Of a stretch of DNA of 64,000 bases, positions 1 through 11,830 are shown one piece after another. Source of the DNA: Doris montereyensis (lineage: Eukaryota; Mollusca; Gastropoda; Nudibranchia; Dorididae). The translations under genes were made by a program, and so were the position numbers. The stretch is from the NCBI GenBank assembly GCA_037039925.1, contig JAXRKP010000394.1, forward strand, positions 129,001 to 193,000, written 5' to 3'. The notes under the pieces are model-generated. The model saw only the letters and a list, made by a program, of their open reading frames with translations, did no database searches and was not told where the DNA came from. Each line of letters opens with the position of its first letter. Within the stretch, counting starts at the first letter, position 1.

Positions 1-2800
1 CTGACGCATGCTAGTTTGTCATACATGTTTAGCAATATAACATGACACCAATCTTAACCCTCTAAAGGCCACAGCCCTATATAAAGGGCATGCCATCATT
101 TGACCGGGAAGAGCCACGGCCCTATATAAAGGGCATAGATCCTGACCTTTAATGAAAAAATTCCATTGTCCTTTTAAGGTAAAATGACGTAGTAAATGCT
201 GAAGTATATAGCGAAGTAACAGCCAATGAAAACCTCGTTTATTTTAAACTCATAGCGTCCCTAGAGGCCTTGTTATCAATATTTAAGTGATGCAATTTAT
301 TGAGTAGTGCTCACTGTGTAATCACCCCCTTTTGTTTAGCGTTTCATTGTTTGTCAACACAATAAAGATCATTGATCTGAGTGTTGTTAGACAGTTGGTG
401 ATGTAAACTGACAACAGTGGCCCTAGTTAAATGTCATTTATGAATGAATCGACGAATCATAATGACCTAGATGTTGAGATAGTTATCAGAGGAAGAAATC
501 CCCAATTTTCCTTCTTGGTCTAAAGACAAATAATCGTTGAAATAAATTTATGTCTAATATAAAAATATTAATGCCTCATGTTGTCAGCTTTCAGAAAATG
601 TATCACTTATCACAGTTATACAGCCCATTTCTTACCTAGGCAAAATCTTGGCTTTTCCCTTTGCCACACGCTAATTTTTCCACTCATGCGGCTGTGGCAA
701 CCCCACATTCAGGAGGTCGCTTCCCGTAAAATGGGGATCGCTACTAGGGTTAATATAAAAATCTATTGCATGACAATTGACATCAAACAATAGTTTAGAA
801 TAAGTATTTATGTATTGTACAATATAAATCCATTCACGCAGCCCACTTTAGACATGTAAAATGCTATTAGCAAAAGACAAATTACTTTTCAACTTACTTA
901 ATCTATATTCGAAGTGGTAAGAAAATATGATCATAACAGACTCTCAATATAATCTAGATCTATTTTGTGGAACAAACAAACAAAAAAACAGCTGATTTTT
1001 TGTGAAATGGGGGCTTCAATTGAAATAAACAGTATTTTGAACAGATAATAGGCGATCAGCCATTTTGACATTAGAGCCGCTTTGATGTCAGACCACTCTA
1101 GATCTAAGTTTGGTTAGGGACGGCCACACCCCTTTTCAGTTTGTTGCAGTTTTCAATCTACCAGACCTGGATTTTCAGTCGAATCCTTTTAATTACTTTT
1201 CGAGGAATAACTGCTCATGAATGAAAAAAGAATGAGCAAAAGCCTAGATCTAGAGCTAGATCTAAATTTAGGAATTTATATATAATATAAATTAGTAGCC
1301 TGTGTCATTTCATCCACTGTTTTTGGCTGGGCTGTTCATTTCAATACAGGGTTTTCGGGCAGAAGCTGTACCCTGTTCTTTATTTACTTTCAAGATCTAA
1401 ATAAACTATACTCTAGATCTATGGCTAAATATGTACTGCTTTTAACCTAATAATACTAATGTGATGAAATTATAAGTCATGTAACAGTATGACAGCTACC
1501 ATTACTGCCTTTAATAATAAGAAAAATGAGTTTATTCACCTAGATTTCAAGATCTCAAAAGAACCTCATTAATCTAGTCTTATCTATCTTGAAACTGTAA
1601 GGAACGACAATGCAAGAAGACTCTCTTTTTTCAATATGTAATCAGCTATCCTCGATCTATTACTATTGTACTATTCTCCAACTAGACCTCGATCATGATA
1701 AAACCTCAGCTGGGCTGACAGCGATGCCGGTCGCCGGTAGGCACAATCATCAGACACATGGCTGCTAGATCTACGTCTGGGGGTCTGAATAGATTTCTAG
1801 ATCAATCACGGAAGCAAAACAATTTATATTCTTGTGTATTCCATTCTTAAGCATGCAAAGTTTTCATATCCCATACTCACCAGCTAAAAGAATCTTAATT
1901 ATTCTTGATGAATGTGTCTCTCACGGTCAGGTTTGTCTTACTCTTAACGTACTTCTCGTTGGACTTCAGTGGTAAGAATACTGAGGAAATGTGTGACGAC
2001 CACGGTTATCTATAATTAGCGATCCGAGCGTGTCGAGCATTGATTGGTTGCCGTCATCATAACGTCGCATGCTGATTGGACAGAGTAAGCGGAATCCCAA
2101 ACCTTCCCGAAGAGACACGTCACAATTCTCCTTTTCCTTTCGTGCTGGATTTGAAGAGGTCAAGGGTTAACGTAAGACTACATTCGGAGAACAAGGGAGG
2201 ATATAATGGGTGTGTTAGCGGTACATTGTATAATAAATACACGTAGGGCCTACTCATTGGGAGGATCTTTTACATTCACAAGCAGAATGACAAAATAGGG
2301 GGTGGTAAACTTTAACAATTAGGAAATGTTGGGTGCTGAATGAGTGAGAAAACGAAACTTAAGGGAAATAAACTAAGGAAATAAACCCATCATACAAAAC
2401 GCGCACTCAAATTAAAAAAACAAGAAGTCACGAGACAAAATAAAAACAAAGCTCAGGATCAAAGGGGAGGAGACTGCACTTATGGCAACAAAAGGAAAGC
2501 GATGAAAGATGAATAGATGATAGTCATAAACAATACTTAATCCAAAGAAGAAAATTTTCAACTACATGTATAAGCGGACAGTGACCTAGATAGAACCAAA
2601 AAAACACTGAATTTTTTGGGTGGCACAATCGTCAACAGCGAGCTACAGAAAAGGTTTATGGGCAGAGGATAGACAGAACAACAAAAATAAATCTTAAATG
2701 TGTACATGATAGATAATTATCTCACGCTAAACGATGGTTGATTGTTTTAAGTTTAAGAAACAAAATTTCAAAGTCAAAAGAACAAGGTTCATTAAAGTAG
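1..2800. other. Intergenic, no gene recognised
   Basis: AT-rich DNA with no convincing ORF or splice pattern. Two copies of a 16-nt near-palindrome with a TATA-like centre (GCCCTATATAAAGGGC) lie at 74-89 and 119-134, inside a 45-bp direct repeat. CTAGATCTAG-like motifs recur from about 950 to 1800. A somewhat GC-richer patch lies at 1700-2170, but nothing marks it as a promoter. Confidence 0.6.
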
Positions 2801-2821
2801 AATATGACTGTGTGTGAAGGG

Positions 2822-2840
2822 TGAGAGAGAGAGAGAGAGT
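2822..2840. repeat. (GA)n microsatellite and adjoining poly-T
   Basis: A short run of GA dinucleotides is followed by T9. It is a simple repeat with no other feature. Confidence 0.8.
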
Positions 2841-2937
2841 TTTTTTTTCATCAGTCTCTTGCCGTCCATTTTTTGGTAGGGATTATTATATTGCTGTTTT
2901 TGTGTTGTTGTCTTCCTCCTCCTCCTCCTCTTCTTCG

Positions 2938-3075
2938 GGCGGGCACTATTTGTAGGTCATACTTCTTTCCATTCACTTTATATCCCTTGTCTTTCATCTT
3001 GCTGTTTCCTTATTCACCCTGAGATCACCACATATAACGGACAGGGGACATTTCCATTAAACAAACAAACAAACA
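2938..3075 (+). repeat. Short interspersed repeat, family E (LINE/SINE-tail-like)
   Basis: About 135 bp. It starts GGCGGGCACTATTTGTAGGTC, runs through CTTTCATCTTGCTGTTTCC and TTCACCCTGAGATCACCAC, and ends in (AAAC)n. The same blocks recur near 15.8, 17.2, 20.6, 21.6-21.8 and 62.8 kb (the last reversed), so it is a dispersed family. The AAAC tail and absence of inverted ends point to a retroposon 3' tail; the class is inferred. Confidence 0.6.
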
Positions 3076-3920
3076 GTCATCTTCTTCCTGTGTCAACTCT
3101 CTGCCCATATCCTTTACACGTATCTGCCTCCTGTTCTCACGTTGGCTGATGAAGGGCGCGCGACCGGGGAAAACGTCACCGTCTTGTCCTGTTAATTACT
3201 TATCTCCCTTTCCTTCAATTGTTGTAATTAAGTCTTATTGATTTGCCATCACTTTATTTATTGAACACGGAGGCAGTGAATGCAGAGAGCCAGGCCTATC
3301 ATTTAAAACACCTGCTCGCTGCTCTTTGATTTTATTACATTGTCGTGAACACAGTACACAGATTAATTGGACGGCATTTTATACTCAAAACACAATGTAT
3401 CGATTGTCGATAGTCTCGTCTCAGCCGTGAGAAGCAGACCGAATAGATTTGTGTATTATACGCCTATGTTGTTAGGACGGGAAACATAATGTGTGTTTCG
3501 AGGATATGGGGTGGTGCATAACAATTTGCAAGATATTCATTTATAATTTGAAGGAGACATTTGCTTTCAACGAAGCCACGTGACACTTCCTGATAAATAC
3601 ATGGTATTTGTATTTGCTTTAAGTTCTTTGATTAATAACGTTGTTTAAATAACACGAGCTCCATACTCTTGCTTACTTCGCTGTCGAGTGTCACACACAG
3701 CTGGTGATCGACTGAAACACTTTGTTATTTGTACAAAGAGAAAGTCGACAGGGCTAAACTGTCAGATATAATAATACATGTAGGCCAATACAATGTACAT
3801 GTATATTAGATATACTCACTGAGCTATTTAAAAAAATCAGACATGTGAGTTCGGATTGAACCACTTACAGGCATTTACCTTAAAAGTTTAAACATGTATT
3901 TTAGGCCTCCTAATTATGAG

Positions 3921-4217
3921 GAAAGTTCCTTCAAGGCCGATATCGTCCATAGAGCCGGAGCTTATCCCGGTTCTAATAGCGTGAAGCGAAACAGGTGATA
4001 ATAATCACCTCCTGGCCTTCAGTGAGCTAGCCTGATCCAGGTTTTTACTCACAAGCTAGTGCTTGCACCCATTTGTACTTGGGGTAGAGTGGGGAAAATG
4101 CATGGTAAGTGTATTTTCCAAGAAACACAACATTGGACCTGGCTTTTAGGATTCGGAATCCGGGACTTCATGATCCCCAGTCCGGCAGCCTAACCGCTAA
4201 GCCACTGACGCCACCTA
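3921..4217 (-). repeat. tRNA-derived SINE, family A
   Basis: Read on the minus strand it begins with a tRNA-like head (GTCAGTGGC, then a GGTTAGGCTGCCGGACTGG A-box region, then a B-box-like segment). The body contains CAAGCACTAGCTTG, and it ends CTTGAAGGAACTTTCC. The same about 290-bp sequence occurs at 46.0 kb (+), 57.5 kb (+, truncated) and 59.8 kb (-). Confidence 0.75.
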
Positions 4218-4299
4218 ATAATTATAAACAACATAAAATATGTTAAGAAACATTATGCAATACGTTTAAAAATTACTGTTTTGGTAATACGAAGGAGCC

Positions 4300-4404
4300 A
4301 CAGTGGAGTGAAGTCAAAGGCGAAATATGACAATAAGTGACAACTCCACTAATAAAGACAGAAAAAACACGTAGTGGAGTTGTCACTTCTTGTCATATTT
4401 CGCC
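4300..4404. mobile_element. Fold-back MITE, collapsed copy
   Basis: The left arm (GGCGAAATATGACAATAAG, then TGACAACTCCACTA) is followed at once by its reverse complement (TAGTGGAGTTGTCAC, then CATATTTCGCC). The same arms flank a longer copy at 48.53-49.16 kb, so this looks like an internally deleted member of that family. Confidence 0.7.
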
Positions 4405-5430
4405 TGTTGATTTGGTATTATTTTGTTTTTGTTTTATTCTCGCTAGTCCTTTCTTTTAGTTTTTGAGCTTTTGCTTTATTTCATTTCCTTTGTCTTTTCT
4501 AATTCGTCTTGTTTACTTACAACACTTTTCATTTTCTGAGTTTTAGATAAGACTATCTCTATTTTTCTATTTTGTATTCATGTCTATGTAATATTTTCTG
4601 AGAATTTCAATTAACTTTTTTGTTAACACAAAAATACGCAACAAAATAAAAACAACAAAATACCCCCAAAAAAGCAGACCAAAAAAAAGAAAGAAACAAA
4701 ACAATAATCCCCAAACTCAACAAAAATAACAATAATAACCCAAAACCGAAATAACAAACAAATATCCAATCGTGTTGTCCTTTGGAGGTTTATAATACTG
4801 TATAACCATGTTATAAAGACTAGCAAAGAAAAACAACACACAACACCATGAGAACGAAGCTTTATTGAGCAGATACCGTCCATGGTATCATCATCGACTT
4901 AAAGTGTAATTGTATCGGCACAGTCTTCCAATGACAAAGTGATAATACAAAAAAAGTAATAATTCATTAATTTTTATAAAGCGCACAAATCCATCTAAAT
5001 GCTCTAACTACTCTAGGGCGCTGAGAGTAAAATTTAATATGTACAGCAACAACAACAAAATTCACAACATTATCAGTAAATAATAATACAATTATATTAC
5101 ATTTCATATAGACCTATCATATTCATACTCACAGTCGGCCTTATGTGCTGCCCAAGCACCACTAGAATAAGCAAGTAAGTATCATAATCGCAATAATTTG
5201 ATGAAATGGAGGAAATAATTTTACAACTTCAGGCTATTCAGCAATACAGTTAGATTCTACCGTATTTTGTTATTGGCTTTGTAATTTCGCAGTTATAGTT
5301 AGTTAACAGAAAATTAATGACTTTCAGCCCCCCCCTCCAGCTTTCTGTCAGCACGTCTTAACCAATATGGATGACGAGACCAGCTTGAGGTGCATGATAG
5401 TATCGATAGATAATCGGACTTCAGACCATG
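4405..5430. other. Intergenic, no gene recognised
   Basis: AT-rich sequence with A/C-rich tracts at 4620-4760. The short ORFs here have no recognisable domain and the codon usage of low-complexity DNA. Confidence 0.6.
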
Positions 5431-5431
5431 G

Positions 5432-5735
<304 letters not shown>

Positions 5736-7840
5736 ATTTAAGCTTTACAGAAACCGGAATGAGCTCTCATGGGTCAACACAGCACAGGCCAGGGGGGGGG
5801 CAAGGAAAAGGAGGATCGGGGTGGGATCAAGGACACATGTATGGAGTAAAGAATAATGATAAATAATAAGTACATGTTCATTCATATGGCGCTAACAATC
5901 GATTTAGAATCCATTCCAAGCGCTTTCATACAGACAGTCAAGCATTTCATGCATGCATATGTTTACATTATGTTTATTTCATTAGCATCAGTGATAATTC
6001 AAAGTTAAACCATAAAATTAATAGATGTACGATTAAGAATCTGGTAGAGGGATAAATAGCCATAACAATGACATACATGTACTTAATCGTATAAAAATCT
6101 AAGATAAAATCATTTATAATTTATAGGCATTGAAAAACAAATGATCTGGGTAGATTTAAAGGATTCTATACTTCCCTTCTCTCTGATCTCTCTCAGGAAG
6201 ATTGTTCCAGACAATAGGTGCAGCATTTTCAAAGCCGCTCACCATTATGATTTGATGGATTTCAAGAGTGGCATCATCAGATGATGAGTGCAGTTGTCGA
6301 ACGTGGCACTTTTTGGTGATAAGCTCTTTCAAATAATTAGGTGAACAATCCCACACTTAACCCGTATGGGCTCAATCGGTGTTGGCCGGTCTATCTGTAC
6401 CGAACTTACTCTTTCAGAGTATTGCAAGATGCAAGACTTCTGCGATTTGTGTTTTGCAAACTGATTTGTATCTTGCGAGCAGTGACGTCACAGAGAGCAG
6501 GTCACATGAGTGTTGTTGGGAATGGGAATGGGAGCAAAAACCTATCAAGCCAAAATTCAGTTCGCATGAATGCAACACCCTACGATATTCGAATCTGATC
6601 GCAATGATGCAACACCCTATAACACAATTCAGTTCGCCGAAAGAACCCATGCACTATGATACAGGCTTATTCAAAGCAAGAGAGGTGACCTCGCACTGAA
6701 TGTGTGTGAGTGTGTCACTGTGGCTGTGTATATGATGCCAGCAAGACTGATTTGAGTGTTATATCATATTTTTTCAGAGGCTATATAGGTAATTTGACCT
6801 TAAAATGCCCCATACATCTAGAAATAATCATGGAGTTTTAAAAATGATTGAACATACAGTAATCAATGAGAACAATGCACATTCTTTAATCATACAAATA
6901 TTTTAAATTATAGAGCTCCACATCAATGGCATTTTAAATTATAGAGCTCCACATCAATGGCATTTTAAACAGAATTAATACTGTTTGCATTTTTTGTTTG
7001 AAACAGCAAATTATTCCATAATTTGACTGCTCGTATAATGAAAAACATATGTCGCACAGAAGTAGAACTTCCTGTAATATAAATCTTAAATCTATCTCGC
7101 CGAATAAAATTCACATGAGAATAATGAAAAATGATTTATAATCAATATTATCTATGTTATGAACAATCTTATATAATTAGATAAGATCCCCCCCCCCCCC
7201 CCGTTTTCTTCTGTATTTTCGTGAGAGGAGTCGAAGAAATTTCAATCTTACATCATATGATATATCACCATGTTCCAATTTTCTCAATAACCTTGTCGCT
7301 CGTCTTTGTACTTTTTCTAAAAGAATTGATTGCCGTTTATATAATAAAGGGCCTTCTTAACAGGGTCTTGGGGCTTGCGTCTTTCTTCAAAGTGTTGCAA
7401 GAATCGAGCAGTATTGCAAGTTCGTTACAACTGATCTCTTGCTGAGTGAACTTGTCATTATATCTGAGACTGAGAGGCAAGAGAAATATTAATTTCTGAG
7501 CCTGTAAAAAACCACAAGCAACACAGATGAGTAATTTTTATTTCTCTGGTTCAAGAGTGATATGAACTTACTCAATCAGCCTTGTTTAGGCAGTGCAGTG
7601 TTTTCATTGGCCGTGTGAGTAATACACAGTCACATAGATCAAATCACTCAGTGATACTCACTTGTCATATCACAAGAGCTGTGAATTTGTGTTGCCCCAG
7701 TCAGAGGCCATGATTATAATATTCAGAGACCAAAAATTTTGAAATCAGACAAAACCGTTTGAGGTAAGAGAGGAGAGAGGGCGATCGGACGACTTGAAGC
7801 TGGTAAATATACTGAACGAGTGTCGATGACTTTATCGTGT
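5736..7840. other. Intergenic, small repeats only
   Basis: A perfect 31-bp tandem duplication (unit containing ATAGAGCTCCACATCAATGG) spans about 6905-6966. A poly-C tract lies at 7187-7202. A repeated AATTCAGTTCGC / GCAACACCCTA pair sits at 6556-6640. No gene is recognised. Confidence 0.6.
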
Positions 7841-8108
7841 TCATATTACTTATATCGGCACTATCCATCGGCTGTTGGAACCGTAGCCGTGCCACAAACA
7901 CAACCACAGGTCGTCCCACGACTGGAAGACCAAGGGCGACAACTGCAGGCCAGGATTGCTACATTGTTTGTCAGCACTGGAAGGATTCCTGGCTACCAGT
8001 TTTAAGGACTGCCAGGAACACAAATGGAATAACCGACCGCAGATTGAGGAACGGGACTGTGAGGAGGGGATTGGCTGCAGCCCACCACGGAACACTAAGT
8101 GGTAAATG
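7840..8108 (+). pseudogene. Tc1/mariner-like transposase fragment (N-terminal HTH part)
   Basis: The translated frame reads TTGRPRATTAGQDCYIVCQ, then RTARNTNGITDRRLRNGTVR. This matches the linker between the two helix-turn-helix modules and the start of the second HTH in Tc1-like transposases (GRPR-x-TTA-x-QD-x-YI ... IT-x-x-x-(V/L)RN-x-(V/L)R). The catalytic DDE domain is absent and the fragment abuts LINE sequence at about 8105. It is a relic with no function expected. Confidence 0.75.
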
Positions 8109-9725
8109 TATGAAGAAACACTCCTCAGTTGTGGTAGGAAAAAATTAAAGGAGATAGAAAAAGAACAGCATGGTGGAATGAGAATGTCAAGACTAAGATC
8201 AAAGAAAAGAAGGATGCCTGGAAGAAATACTTGCAAAGAGACCAGAGGATAGGATAGATTATGCGAATGAAAGAACTATCGCCAAAGAGGAAGTCAGGAA
8301 AGCAAAACAGGAACAGTGGAAAGAGCTTGGACAAAGACTTCAAGAAATCTATCAAGGAAATCAAAAGCTGTTCTGGGGGCAATGAAGAGTATGAGAAAGA
8401 CCAAAGCATGCCCAAATACGACAAATTAAGAACGCCAAAGGAGAAATAATGAAAGAAGACAGCGAAATCATGGAAACATGGAGAAAGTATTTTCACCAAT
8501 TACATAATCCCCCCAGAACGTATGAAACAAGGAGTAATGATCAATTAGTAAGAGTAACAACTAATCCAGAGGAGACCGCTGAAGATGTAGATATATCAAT
8601 GGGAAGAAATTAAAACAGCTATAAGAAAAGTGAAATTAGGAAAAGCCCCAGGAGCAGATCAAGTTTATCCAGAAACGATTAAAAACCAAAGGAGAGAGGC
8701 AGACAAACTACTACATGCAATATGCCAACAAGCATTGAAGTCCAAACAGGTGCCAGACGACTGGGAAAAGTGAACGGTAGTACCAATAAATAAGAAAGGA
8801 TCAACTATGGACTGCTCAAACTATAGAGGGATATCACTATTTAGCGTACCAGGAAAAGTATATGCCAGAAAAATGAAAATGAATGTGGGTATGTGGAAGC
8901 TCAAACCAGTAAATGTATCAATGCTTTCATTTGCCGATGATTTAGATCTGTTTGGAAAATCAGAAAGTGACCGTCAGTCGAATATCAACATTATGAACAA
9001 TGAACTAAATAAAAGAGGAATGAGAATAAATGCAAATAAAACCAAAACAATGCCAGTAACTAGGGAAGCTAAAACACAAAATCTTAAACTGGGCAGGGAG
9101 AATTTAGAACAAGTTCAAAGCTACAATTACCTAGGAGTAATGAATAACTCAGAGGGAAAACTAAGAGAAAAAATCAGCCAGAGATTCCAAAAGGCAAGTG
9201 CAATATATAACCATCTAGGAAAGGCATTTGTAGGTAAGCAAGAATTGTCAACAAAAACCAAAATGGCAGTATACAATACAGTTTATTTTCCTTCTCTCCT
9301 CTATTGCAGCGAACCTTAGACAGTAGAGAATACAGTAGAGTACAGACAGCTGAAATGAAATATCTAGGAAGAGGAGTAGGGGAAACTAAAAGAGACAAAA
9401 TCAGAAACGCAACATTTAAGAGATCAAACCAAAGCAGATGGCATAAAAACTAAGATAGAAACAAATCAATTGAGATAGTTTGGGCATGTAAACAGAATGA
9501 ATGACAATAGAATAGCTAAATCAGTATACCGTGCTAAAACCCAAGGTAAAAGACCAAAAGGCAGACATCGGAGAAAGTGGGAAGAAGACATAAAGAGGCA
9601 CTGAAGCATAACAATTGAACTTTTTGGAAGGAATCAGAAAATGCCAGGACAGGGCATCCTGGAGAAAGATCATCTGAACTATACACCGAAAGGTAGAATG
9701 ACAACTGATAAAGAAAGGAAGAAAG
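8109..9725 (+). pseudogene. Non-LTR retrotransposon ORF2 relic (reverse transcriptase)
   Basis: Frames joined across several stops and frameshifts show the pre-RT region (WWNENVKTKIKEKKDAWKKY), an RT start (GKAPGADQVYPETIK, VPDDWEK), then SNYRGISL. An internal deletion removes the middle of the palm. The catalytic box follows as FADDLDLFGKSESDRQ at about 8930-8975, then the thumb (NANKTK, YNYLGV). The C-terminal part (about 9470-9600) has FGHVNRM and KGRHRRKWEEDI, typical of RTE/Jockey-like ORF2 ends. No endonuclease domain or intact ORF remains. The family is non-LTR; the clade is uncertain. Confidence 0.85.
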
Positions 9726-11830
9726 TTAGGCCCCCTTATAATTATATACTTTTCCCTTTTTTTTTAGCACGACCTTTCTTCCGCTTTTTCGCTAGGCCAA
9801 TACAGAGCAATGCATTTGCAATTTATTTTATAAACACAATTATTCATGCAGCTTAATTATATTTAAAACAAATAAAAAAATGAGAAGGGAAAGGAAGGGT
9901 ACAAAAAAAAAGAAAATATAACAAAAAAGGCCCAAGGGCTTCTCATAGATCAACACATAGGCCTAGTGACCTAGGTCTATGACTACTAGTACTACGACAT
10001 TGACTTGGCTGGACCACGCTGTTCGTTTACTATCTTTTCATTTCCTTCAGTTCCACTTCCCAGCATTCCCTTCTCCCGATGTTCACGTGATTGACAACGT
10101 CGATATTTTAAAACGATACCATTACAAACGGTATTCGGGAAGATGGGTTTTGTGAGCCAACACGGGGGTGAGGAGAGTTAGTAGCACATAATTCTGTGGT
10201 TAGTTGTCATATAGGATAACTAGCAAGCTATATAGAGGCTAAAGTGAAGCGCTATATCTGGCTAAACATTATCTTCTTTCCTTATAATACATGTCCTCTG
10301 GCGTCCCACTCTTACCACCTCCCCCAAAGTTGACTGTTGATGGTGGGTCTTTCCTCTCATTTTTTCACATGATATTATGTTTTTCATCTTTTCGTCACAC
10401 CATCAACACGCTGGATAGGGAAAATTCCAATGAAACAAATAATAACCCCCACCCTGCCAAAAAACCCCCAAACAAAACAAAGAACAAACTCAATCTAGAA
10501 TGTATCATAAAACAAATAACTAACGGTTCAAAGCAGAGATACATAACAAAAGAAAAAAAAACTCAATGAAAAATGACACGAACATTAAAACAAAAATACT
10601 CAATACGAACTGAAATCCGGAATGAACAAAAACAAACGAGACATGTTTTAGGAAAAATTTCCCAAAAGTAAGCATGAGAAAAATTGTTTTAAGAATGTGC
10701 TGAATTTAAAGTTTCTTTAAAAAAAAAAAAAAGTTTCTCCAAAGCGCTAAGAGACCCCCCCCCCCCCCACGAACAATCAGCAACATAATGTAGGCTAATA
10801 TTATATATATAGACTATCTAGTGGACCGGTTGAGGTCTGAGCTAAGCTCAGGGTCTGAGGCAACCTGCACTCGTGGCTTTAGGATAATCGATTATTCAAA
10901 TCATGCTCCGCCAACATTAGGCGCAAATCGACGGAAGAAAGTCTTTTCTCGTTCATTTCATTCCCTGACTCGTCCAACGGAGGCCGCAAGATCTAGGAGC
11001 ACCCGGAATGGACCGCCCACGAGTACAAACAAGATTCAACTTCAAGTTGGATCCACTGATCTGTTCGTCATATCCACGAAACAAATGTTTTAACAACGAT
11101 AGGCCTAAAGATGCAGGTATGATTGTCTAACTTATCTCGACTAAGATGAGGCTATAGATCTAGATCAGATCTAATTCACATCGTGAATAAATTCGTAATT
11201 CAAGTCACGCGTGTGCACGTGGTGGCTATCCAACGCCAAGGTATTTCCATCCAGTCCAACTAAATCTAGGATCTATCTAGATAGAACTAGATCTATCTCT
11301 ATCTCTAGTCTATTTTGCTTATTTCATGGTCAACAAATTTAATCTTGTTTTTGTATTAACGGTATGAAATAGCTGAGATTGAGAAATCGTCTCTAGCTGA
11401 TTTGAAAGACCACGTGGGTTACCAATGATCCGGCAGATAGGAAGATACGAGATTAACATAATTGCCCGTTCTGCTGTATTGTGATTCTGTCTATTGATGG
11501 TATTCACTGATGGGACAGGCATACAAAAACCCGAAGTCCAGACTCCACAGTCTGTAGTCTTATTTGATTGCAGATCACTACAAAGCTGGATACATTTTTA
11601 TTAGCATCTAATTCTAGATGAGATATTTAAATTTAGTCTCCTCTTCCTCTTTCTGCAGTCCACTGATCATAAAATTGCTCTTTTTACACATCAAAGGAAG
11701 GTGAAATGATAGCTGTTTTGTTTTGCTACTTTTATTGTTGAATTAGATCTAAGATTTAGGCTAATATAATGTTTCAGTTTGTAGATTCTATATAATGATA
11801 TAGGCCCTAATCTAGATGTCTTCACACAGC
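9726..11830. other. Intergenic, no gene recognised
   Basis: AT-rich, with A-runs, a poly-C tract at 10755-10769 and clusters of AGATCTAGATC motifs at 11150-11310. The ORFs of 90 codons or fewer have no recognisable domain. Confidence 0.6.

Noticed and set aside
3146..3195. Possible hammerhead ribozyme (CTGATGAAGGG...GAAAACGTCACC); similar at 39,588 and 49,078
   Set aside because: CTGANGA and GAAA are present, but stem II lacks the G-C pair next to the core and stems I and III are not convincing. A shared retroelement motif is likelier.
8125..8499. 124-codon minus-strand ORF over the LINE
   Set aside because: It is the antisense of a recognisable retrotransposon frame on the plus strand.
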